NCBI RefSeq assembly: GCF_020831365.1 | Contig: NZ_JAJHPV010000009.1 | Span: 310,001-374,000 of the forward strand | DNA: 64,000 nucleotides | Direction of reading: 5' to 3' | From: Massilia agrisoli | GTDB lineage: Bacteria > Pseudomonadota > Gammaproteobacteria > Burkholderiales > Burkholderiaceae_D | Part shown: in pieces, positions 57,907 to 64,000 of the stretch | How the letters are laid out: each line of letters opens with the position of its first letter | Numbering within the stretch: position 1 is the stretch's first letter | The notes under the pieces: generated by a model | What the model was told of the DNA's origin: nothing | What the model saw: the letters and a program-made list of their open reading frames with translations, nothing else | Database searches by the model: none | Program-made: the position numbers and the translations under genes

Positions 57907-57948
57907 GAAAGACTATTGAAGGGATTGAGGCGGCACGAAATATCCCTT

Positions 57949-57987
57949 AAAAGCCCGACTCTTTTTGGGGAGTCGGGCTTTTTATTT
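57949..57987 (+). terminator. Rho-independent terminator of ssb
   Basis: The stem AAAGCCCGACT/AGTCGGGCTTT with a 10-nt loop is followed by TTTATTTTT. It marks the end of the host core region; island-like composition begins just beyond. Confidence 0.9.
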
Positions 57988-58061
57988 TTCCTGCCTCGAT
58001 CATCACTGTCAGACTGCCAAGGCGCAACGACCGGCAGCAGCACAAATCCTTCCATCCAGTT

Positions 58062-59360
58062 GTGTGTCTCGCCCAATGCGGTGCCCGCACACCAGCAGAC
58101 TACCGGGTCAGAACAGTCATGCTCTCATCGGGAGAGCGACTTCCTATATTGCTTGATCGGGAAGGGCTGCCGATGTTCGAACCCACTGTCTTTGCTCTGA
58201 CCGAAGTGCGGGGGAGAAATCTCGCCACTAACACTGTTGGCGGAGTGCTTCGCGCCGTGATGGCCTTTCAACTGTTTCTTGACGCTCGCGGCATCGATCT
58301 GGACACACGGCTCGAGAATTGTTCTCTACTGTCTCTCGGGGAAGTTGAGGATCTTGCGCGCGTGTTTCGGCTACCATTTGCCAAGTTAGCTGCGCTGTCC
58401 AAAGCAGCCGAACAGAACGCTCCGAAGCTCGTCTCGCATGAGCAGGCGCGAATGAAAGTTCAACAGAGTTCTCAAGATGAGGTAGATCCGGCTGTTGCAG
58501 CGACTATGTTACGTTACGTTCGAGCGTATATCCAGTGGCTCGCAAATGAGCGTCAGAGCCGGCATAGCTTTGATCCTGCGGCAGCAGCTAGGCTGAGTGA
58601 CTCCGTCCGGTTGGTATCTAAAGCCATCGAGAGTCGAGTTCCGCACAAATCCGGGCTCGGTGCGCTGACTCAGCGCGAAGGCCTGGCCGAAGAACATGTT
58701 ACGGAGTTGATGCGGATCACTGACCCGGGCTCCCCTGACAATCCCTGGCGAGACCCGCACACGCGCTATCGGAATGCGCTGCTGATCCGATGGCTGCTAT
58801 ATCTCGGGCTTCGTATTGGTGAGGTGCTTGGGGTGCGGGTTTCCGATATCGTCGTTTGTCGCAAAGAGGTGACGATCCATCGGCGTGCGGACGACCCGGA
58901 CGATCCTCGCCGGAATCAGCCGCAGACGAAAACCCGCGCACGAGTGCTGCCGCTGAGCGCCACGCTGGTGGCTGAGACTCAGGCCTATATCCTTAACTAT
59001 CGTGCCAATTTGACAAGCGCGAAGAAGCACCCCTTCCTTTTTGTAGCCAGTCGCACAGGCGAGCCGATGAGTCTAGCGGCCGTGGCGAAGCTATTTAACG
59101 AGTTGCGCGAGAAGGCTCCGTCTTTGCCAGAGAGCCTCTCGGCGCACGTATTACGTCACACGTGGAACGATGCATTCTCGGCGAAGATGGATTCAGCCGG
59201 CGTGACGCCTGAAAGCGAGCGCCAGGCTCGCAGTTACTTGATGGGGTGGTCGCCGACGTCAGACACAGCCGCTGCATATACGCGGCGCCACGTCCGCAAT
59301 AAGGCCAAAGAGGTGTCTCTGGCGTTGCAACATCAACTTGTCGAAAAAGAGAAGAAATGA
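58062..59360 (+). CDS. gmtY: Tyrosine recombinase, GmtY-like
   Basis: A 432-residue phage-integrase-fold recombinase. Catalytic residues are visible: Arg251 in LGLRIGEVLGVRVSD, His362 and Arg365 in AHVLRHTWND, and nucleophile Tyr406 in LMGWSPTSDTAAAYTRRHV. The N-terminal DYRVRTVMLSSGERLPIL part looks family-conserved and favours the GTG at 58062; an internal ATG at 58119 would give 413 residues. Its stop overlaps the next start (ATGA, 59357-59360). It is the first trio gene and apparently intact. Confidence 0.72.
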   Translation: MCLAQCGARTPADYRVRTVMLSSGERLPILLDREGLPMFEPTVFALTEVRGRNLATNTVGGVLRAVMAFQLFLDARGIDLDTRLENCSLLSLGEVEDLARVFRLPFAKLAALSKAAEQNAPKLVSHEQARMKVQQSSQDEVDPAVAATMLRYVRAYIQWLANERQSRHSFDPAAAARLSDSVRLVSKAIESRVPHKSGLGALTQREGLAEEHVTELMRITDPGSPDNPWRDPHTRYRNALLIRWLLYLGLRIGEVLGVRVSDIVVCRKEVTIHRRADDPDDPRRNQPQTKTRARVLPLSATLVAETQAYILNYRANLTSAKKHPFLFVASRTGEPMSLAAVAKLFNELREKAPSLPESLSAHVLRHTWNDAFSAKMDSAGVTPESERQARSYLMGWSPTSDTAAAYTRRHVRNKAKEVSLALQHQLVEKEKK

Positions 59361-60266
59361 ATAGGCTTGCAGTAGTTGTAGCCAGTCCAGGTGTTACGCC
59401 CGAATTGCCCCCACTGGCGCGGACGCGGTCCGGCGTTGAGTTCGACCCGAGTGCTAACCGGTGGGCTTATCGCGACGCGATCGACAATGTGCATCTAGAC
59501 TTCTCGAGACTGCCGGTAACTGCTTCGCTTCTTGCATCCGCTAAGCTGGCTCTGCTTTGGTATGCCGAGCCTCGTGCGCCAGCGCGAGGCTGTGGATGAA
59601 GCTCAGTTCCGCCACTATCTCAATACGCTCGCCCGGGCCGGCGATCTGAGCCAGCTGGACATCGCAAAGTGGTCAGGCCGCCGGGATGTCAGGCAGAACG
59701 AGGCGTACGACCACGTCACGCCGGAGCAGATGCTCGAAAAGATCCGTGCCGCGGTCGGTGGCGACGAGATGTTCGGCCCTTTAGCAGAGCTTTCCAAAAA
59801 GGTGATGATTCGCCGGGACGAATTTGCACGCTTGGTAATACCAACCGCTCACACCACAGATCTTGGCTACTGTGTACACGACTACACGGCATCGCCTTGT
59901 CAGCTGCACTTAGACTGTATCCAGTGCGAGGATCTATTGTGCGTGAAGGGGGATACCGAGAAGGCGGCAACGCTGCGGCAGCGGCTTGACGAAGCACAGG
60001 GACTTATGCGCAAGGCGGAAGCTGCAGCAAGCGAAGCGTACTCGGGCAGCGATCGTTGGATCGAGCACCATCGCTTGACCGTAGAACGACTATCGCAACT
60101 AGCTAAGATTAAGGACGACCCAAGCGTGCCGGACGGCGCGGTAATTCAGCTGTCGCCACCGAAAACTGCGTTCCGAACCGCGCATAGAGCCGAGGATATT
60201 TTGTCGCAGCCAGCCGACGAGCAGGCCGGCCTGCCAGCAGACATTAAAGCGTTGATGGGAGGTTGA
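59357..60266 (+). pseudogene. GmtZ-like integrase, internally deleted and frameshifted
   Basis: Two pieces of one recombinase-type gene lie in different frames. The N-terminal piece (59357-59599, 80 codons: VEFDPSANRWAYRDAIDNVHLDFSRLP, then LLASAKLALLWYAEPRAPA) stops at 59599. The C-terminal piece (open from 59532, in another frame, to 60266) starts with FRHYLNTLARAGDLSQLDIAKWSGRRDVRQNEAYDHV, i.e. the Arg of HxxR (codon 59610) and the terminal Tyr (codon 59706). The His of HxxR is Ala here, and the whole box I Arg domain is missing. Several hundred codons appear lost. The C-piece might still be translated from the ATG at 59562. Confidence 0.72.
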
Positions 60267-60267
60267 A

Positions 60268-60762
60268 ATGGCGTGTCAGAACAAAAAAACCGTGGCTCGG
60301 AGGGACAAGAACTTGACCGATGACGCGATCGAGCAGATCGTTCGGATTCTTGACGGCTGGAGCGGCAAGCTAACTTGGGAAGGGTTAATTGAAGCAGTCG
60401 TCGCCAGGCTGCACTGCAGGTACACACGGCAGGCCTTGCATAAGCATGAACGCATCCGTGCAGCTTATACGTTGAGAAAAGGGGCTCCAGGCAGGGATGA
60501 ATCGGCTGTTTCGCGTGATGTACAGCCCATGGACGAGACAACGGCCCGAATAGCCCGGCTGGAGATAGAGAACCAGCGTCTCGAGGCAGAGAACCAGCGA
60601 CTGCTGGAACAATTCGTCGTGTGGGCATACAACGCACATTCGCGAGGGCTCAGTAAGGAGTTCCTAAGCCAGCCACTGCCCCGTGTAAACCGAGATCGGA
60701 CACTACCATTGCCGGGATCTATCAAGGCGTCGGGTAAGAGTTCACAAAAGACTAAAGGCTGA
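60268..60762 (+). CDS. gmtX: Small coiled-coil protein, GmtX-like
   Basis: A 164-residue basic protein. The N-terminal helical part (LTDDAIEQIVRILDGWSGKLTWEGLIEAV, then YTRQALHKHERIRAAY) suggests a DNA-binding winged-helix-like fold, as seen in accessory proteins of multi-recombinase transposons. A coiled coil follows (ARIARLEIENQRLEAENQRLLEQF). The tail is Lys/Ser-rich. GGAGG lies 8 bp upstream of the ATG, overlapping the end of the broken integrase. The assignment rests on position and size as well as on this layout. Confidence 0.6.
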   Translation: MACQNKKTVARRDKNLTDDAIEQIVRILDGWSGKLTWEGLIEAVVARLHCRYTRQALHKHERIRAAYTLRKGAPGRDESAVSRDVQPMDETTARIARLEIENQRLEAENQRLLEQFVVWAYNAHSRGLSKEFLSQPLPRVNRDRTLPLPGSIKASGKSSQKTKG

Positions 60763-60880
60763 GGGGGCAATCAGATTGCCAACGAGCTGTTGGGGCTGGG
60801 CAGCTACCGGGCCTTTAGTAGCTGGGAGCAAAAGATGGGGTAAGTTAATTGGCACGGCTTGTGCTTATAACTTATCATTG

Positions 60881-60894
60881 ACAAGTAAACTTGT
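60881..60894. promoter_or_regulatory. Palindrome upstream of hsdR
   Basis: ACAAGTAAACTTGT is a perfect inverted repeat (6-bp arms, 2-bp centre) 18 bp before the hsdR start, just after a TATAAC-like sequence at 60866-60871. It may be an operator for a controller protein; no such gene is visible in the window. Confidence 0.4.
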
Positions 60895-60911
60895 AATCAC
60901 GGAGTACTGAC

Positions 60912-63173
60912 TTGAACGCGCAGAACAAAGAAACCGATGCACGCATCCTGATCGATGATCAACTGCGCGCTGCCGGCTGGACTCCCGCTGACAAGTCACA
61001 GGTGCTTACCGAGGTCAAGGTTCCCCGAGGTCATTTTGCGGCCGAGCCAGAGGCGCAACCCGCCATTCTCAGTACGTCGGACGGTGATGTTGTTCCGACC
61101 GGCCGTGCCGACTATGTATTACTGGACCAGCGTGGTCGTCCATTGGCCATTATTGAGGCCAAGAAGCAGGCCATTCAGCCGTACACTGCCAAGCAGCAAG
61201 CGCTGCCCTATGCCAAGCAAATCGGTGCGCCGTTCATCTTCCTCACCAACGGTGAACTGATCTATTTCTGGGATTACCAAAACGACGACGCTCGCATCGT
61301 TAACTCATTCTTCTCCAGGCGCGACCTAGAACGTTTGGTACATATGCGTGCCGAGCGCAAACCATTGGCCACTGTGCCAATCCCGGACACCTACCTGCGC
61401 CAGGGAGAAATGCGTTTGCTGCGCCCTTACCAGAAAGAGGCCATGCAGGCGCTCGACCGAACGGTCGAACTGGGCAAGCGCCGCTTCCTGATCGAATTGC
61501 CCACTGGCTGCGGCAAGACTGACTTGATCGCACTCTATCTCAAGCGCCTTGTGCAGGCCGGACAGGCCGAGCGCGTGCTGTTCCTGGTCGACCGCGATCA
61601 ACTGGCCAAGCAGGCCATCGAGGCCATTCAGGACCTATTGCCTGGTTATTCCAGCTACTGGCTCAAGCCCGGCATGGTTCGGCAGGAGAAACAGATCACC
61701 GTCTGCCTGCTGCAAACCATGATCGGGCGCTATCACGAGCTTACTAGCGGCTACTTCGATGTGGTTGTGATGGACGAATGCCATCGCTCCATCTATGGCG
61801 CATGGCAGACCGCACTGTCGCACTTCGATGCTCTGCACATCGGCCTCACCGCTACGCCAGCCATTTACATCGAACGCAACACCTTCCAGTTCTACCACTG
61901 TAAGGACGACACGCCCGACTACTCTTATCCGATCCAGGAAGCCTTCAAGGAAGGTTTCCTCGCCCCCTACAAGTTCGCCACTGGAATCACTACGCTAGTC
62001 TCCGAAGGTACCAAGGTCGATGAGGAGCACTACGATCCCGCCGAGTTCGAGCGCAAATGGACCAACGAGGCCAGCAATCGGCTGATGATGGAAGAGTTTG
62101 ATCGGCTGGCTTGGCAGAGCTACAAGGAGTTGGCGCCAGGGCAAAAGAACGGTCCGGGCAAGTCCGTGGTGTTTGCGATTACTAAGCACCATGCGGCCCG
62201 ACTAGCGCAGTATCTCAATGACCTCCATCCGGATCACAAGGGCCGTTACGCCGAAGTCATCACCTCCGACGTAGCCAATGCAGACGACCTAATCCGCCGT
62301 TTTAAACAAGACGAGCTGCCCATGGTTGCGGTGAGCGTAGGGATGCTCGATACCGGTTTCGACTGCCGCGAAGTGTTGCACCTCGTAATGTGCCGCCGTG
62401 TGCGCAGCCCCATCCTGTACCAGCAAATGCGTGGGCGTGGCACGCGCACGGCGCCGCACATCGGAAAAGAGAAGTTCGTCATTTACGATTTCTTCCGCAA
62501 TCACGAGTACTTCAACGACTCGGACACTGACATCTTCTCTGGCAGCGGTGGTGGCGGATACACGCCTAAACCCAAGCAACTCGGCGGCAAGTCCCCGCGT
62601 GAGCTGATCGAACTCGGCCTTGAAGACGAGTGGCTGGATGCTGTTCACTACATCGAAGTGGGGCCGGACGGCGAGCGCGTCGACAAGCGCGAATACGTGA
62701 CGGATTGGGAAGCCACCGTCCAGCAGGAGGCCGAGGCAGATCCCATCATCGCCAAAGTCAAAGCTGGCGATGCTCTGACGGAGGAACAAGAGACCCAGCT
62801 TGCCCAGCGCTTGAACCAGCCTCAGCGCTACTTCAACGAAGACAACCTGCGCCGCGCCTACCGTAATCCAGGTGGTAACTTGGTGGACTTCATCCGCGCT
62901 GCCTTGGGGATGCTCAAGATTAAGAGTCGCGAGGAACGGGTGGAAGACAACTTCCGCGCCTGGCTCGTGGCCAAGAGCCTCACTCCCGATCAGGCGCAGT
63001 ACCTTGCGCTGCTCAAAAACCGTGGCCTAGTGAAAGGCAAGGTTTCGCTCGACGACCTGTTCGCCCCGCCGCTGTCCATTCTCAACGCCGCTAACATCGG
63101 CATTGAACTATTTGGCGAACAAGGCCTACGCAACATGATGGACGAGATCAATCAGTCCGTCTTGGCAGCATGA
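60912..63173 (+). CDS. hsdR: Type I restriction enzyme R subunit
   Basis: A 753-residue nuclease-translocase subunit, EcoEI-like in size and C-terminal type. The N-terminal nuclease has GRADYVLLDQRGRPLAIIEAKKQ (residues about 65-87). The helicase has PTGCGKTDLIALYL near 201, MDECHRSIYG near 286, GLTATP, and MRGRGTRTAPHIGK. The start is a TTG at 60912 with GGAG 7 bp upstream, an uncommon start codon. It cleaves DNA away from unmodified sites when joined to HsdM and HsdS. hsdM follows after 26 bp. Confidence 0.94.
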   Translation: MNAQNKETDARILIDDQLRAAGWTPADKSQVLTEVKVPRGHFAAEPEAQPAILSTSDGDVVPTGRADYVLLDQRGRPLAIIEAKKQAIQPYTAKQQALPYAKQIGAPFIFLTNGELIYFWDYQNDDARIVNSFFSRRDLERLVHMRAERKPLATVPIPDTYLRQGEMRLLRPYQKEAMQALDRTVELGKRRFLIELPTGCGKTDLIALYLKRLVQAGQAERVLFLVDRDQLAKQAIEAIQDLLPGYSSYWLKPGMVRQEKQITVCLLQTMIGRYHELTSGYFDVVVMDECHRSIYGAWQTALSHFDALHIGLTATPAIYIERNTFQFYHCKDDTPDYSYPIQEAFKEGFLAPYKFATGITTLVSEGTKVDEEHYDPAEFERKWTNEASNRLMMEEFDRLAWQSYKELAPGQKNGPGKSVVFAITKHHAARLAQYLNDLHPDHKGRYAEVITSDVANADDLIRRFKQDELPMVAVSVGMLDTGFDCREVLHLVMCRRVRSPILYQQMRGRGTRTAPHIGKEKFVIYDFFRNHEYFNDSDTDIFSGSGGGGYTPKPKQLGGKSPRELIELGLEDEWLDAVHYIEVGPDGERVDKREYVTDWEATVQQEAEADPIIAKVKAGDALTEEQETQLAQRLNQPQRYFNEDNLRRAYRNPGGNLVDFIRAALGMLKIKSREERVEDNFRAWLVAKSLTPDQAQYLALLKNRGLVKGKVSLDDLFAPPLSILNAANIGIELFGEQGLRNMMDEINQSVLAA

Positions 63174-63199
63174 TGCTAAGACGAAATTAGGAAAATAAC

Positions 63200-64000
63200 A
63201 TGAACCAGCAACTGCGCCGCAAGCTCGACCAAATCACTGACATCCTCTGGGCGGGCGGCGTGACCAATCCGGTCACCTACATCGAGCAAATCTCTTACCT
63301 CATCTTTCTAAAGCTGTTGGATGAGGAGGAGTCCGACCGTGAACTGCGAGCCCGTCTTGGCGCCACTGGGGGCAACGCCACGCTGCTGTACCCGGCGCAG
63401 TCTGAGCGCTACCGCTGGACCCACTGGCGGTTCAAGAGCGGCATCGAGTTACGCGACTTCATCCGTGACGAGGTCTTCCCCTACATGGCCTCGCTCGCCA
63501 ATGATGAGCCGGAAGTGGCCGAGTATTTCCGCGACGCTGTGCTTGAAATCGTTGACCCCAACGTCCTCAAACAGGTGATCGACGAGTTGGACGGCTTCGA
63601 GTTTCGTAAGCTCGGCCCCGATGTGAAGGGTGATATCTTCGAATACCTGCTGGTGCATCTGGGTTCCAGTTCGCTTAATGGTCAGTTCCGCACCCCGCGC
63701 CAAGTGCGCGCTTTCATGGTCGAGATGGTAGACCCCGACATCGGCGATTCCATGTTTGACCCGGCTATGGGCACGGCTGGCTTCCTGATCGACGCTGTAG
63801 ACTACCTGCTAGCCAAGTATTCCGACCACATCAGTGAGTACCCCATCTATGGCGAAGACTGGCTAGAGAAAAAGGGCAAGTCGCTGGCTGAACTGAAGGC
63901 TGAAATCCCACGCCTTCAAACCTACCGCAAGGGCGCGGGCGAGAAAATTCCGGACTGGAGTCTGCTTGAGGCCTCTGTGTACGGCACTGATGTGTCGCGC
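63200..64000 (+). CDS. hsdM: Type I DNA methyltransferase M subunit (3'-truncated by window)
   Basis: 267 codons are visible, open at the window end. The N-terminal HsdM domain reads LRRKLDQITDILWAGGVTNPVTYIEQISYLIFLKLLDE, followed by GQFRTPRQVRAFMVEMVDP and the SAM-binding motif FDPAMGTAGFLIDAV near residue 187. The usual FDPAxGTGGFL has one Gly replaced by Ala, which occurs in the family. The NPPF/NPPY catalytic motif and hsdS must lie beyond 64000. Confidence 0.93.
   Translation, partial: MNQQLRRKLDQITDILWAGGVTNPVTYIEQISYLIFLKLLDEEESDRELRARLGATGGNATLLYPAQSERYRWTHWRFKSGIELRDFIRDEVFPYMASLANDEPEVAEYFRDAVLEIVDPNVLKQVIDELDGFEFRKLGPDVKGDIFEYLLVHLGSSSLNGQFRTPRQVRAFMVEMVDPDIGDSMFDPAMGTAGFLIDAVDYLLAKYSDHISEYPIYGEDWLEKKGKSLAELKAEIPRLQTYRKGAGEKIPDWSLLEASVYGTDVSR

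Larger units (their letters stand above)
57988..64000 (+). mobile_element. Gamma-mobile-trio-like island carrying a type I R-M system (right end outside window)
   Basis: From just after the ssb terminator, GC content falls and codon use is less GC-biased. The order is tyrosine recombinase, second integrase (broken), small coiled-coil protein, then hsdR and hsdM, all on one strand. The first three match in order and type the GmtY-GmtZ-GmtX trio that marks defence-rich islands in Gammaproteobacteria; this match is from memory of the families. The left boundary is inferred and no flanking direct repeat could be tested because the right end lies beyond 64000. Confidence 0.65.

Noticed and set aside
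57940-58061. Left attachment site of the island
   Set aside because: No repeat could be matched because the right end is outside the window; only the composition change and the ssb terminator mark the boundary.
59532-60266. Stand-alone short integrase gene
   Set aside because: It begins in the middle of the recombinase catalytic domain, without box I Arg, directly after an out-of-frame N-terminal piece of the same kind of protein; read as one broken gene.

Overview
The window comes from the chromosome of a high-GC betaproteobacterium. The gene content and order point to Oxalobacteraceae, in the Massilia/Duganella/Janthinobacterium group: hisBHAFIE-hinT-tatABC in one strand-consistent block, hemE next to priA, a PEP-CTERM protein, an extracellular PHB depolymerase and a DUF4214 metalloprotease. 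This placement is inference from gene content; no 16S or marker search was possible.

Layout. 1-6.5 kb: the end of a histidine operon (hisC partial, hisB, hisH, hisA, hisF, hisI, hisE), then hinT and the twin-arginine translocase tatABC. 6.5-17.2 kb: a secreted PHB depolymerase, a DinB-family protein, a DUF885 protein, and a very large SNF2 helicase whose start overlaps the stop of an S9 peptidase. 17.3-23.9 kb: hemE, a 750-bp AT-rich gap full of DnaA-box-like 9-mers, priA, a dihydrolipoyl-dehydrogenase-like enzyme, a DUF1857 protein and a DUF1003 membrane protein. 24-31.6 kb: a proline-rich PEP-CTERM protein, modA-modB without modC, Rep helicase, an M10 metalloprotease with RTX, Ig-like and DUF4214 regions, and SlyX. 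31.7-39.8 kb: two tandem exported M3 peptidases, three small proteins and YgiQ. 40-44.1 kb: two c-di-GMP proteins. 44.2-44.9 kb: tRNA-Val and tRNA-Asp, then a tandem 154-bp repeat built from the tRNA-Asp 3' end and its terminator. 45-57.9 kb: a secreted subtilase, dinB (Pol IV), rdgC, a short asparaginase-domain protein, an unknown protein, a D-2-hydroxyacid dehydrogenase, pckG, uvrA and ssb. dinB and the uvrA/ssb interval each carry a CTG-N10-CAG SOS box.

From about 58 kb to the window end lies a mobile island with lower GC than its flanks. A tyrosine recombinase, a second recombinase-type integrase broken by an internal deletion, and a small coiled-coil protein sit in the order of the gamma-mobile-trio (GmtY-GmtZ-GmtX). 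They are followed by a type I restriction-modification system (hsdR complete, hsdM running off the end). This is a known kind of defence-carrying element, seen here in an apparent betaproteobacterium with its middle trio gene decayed.

Several dispersed repeat families are visible: paired REP-like palindromes (core GTCGTTCCCGCG), a GGGGTCTGACCCC palindrome repeated in two intergenic regions, and GTAGGGCGGATAAG-type inverted repeats. Family assignments come from reading motifs by eye; none was checked by database search.
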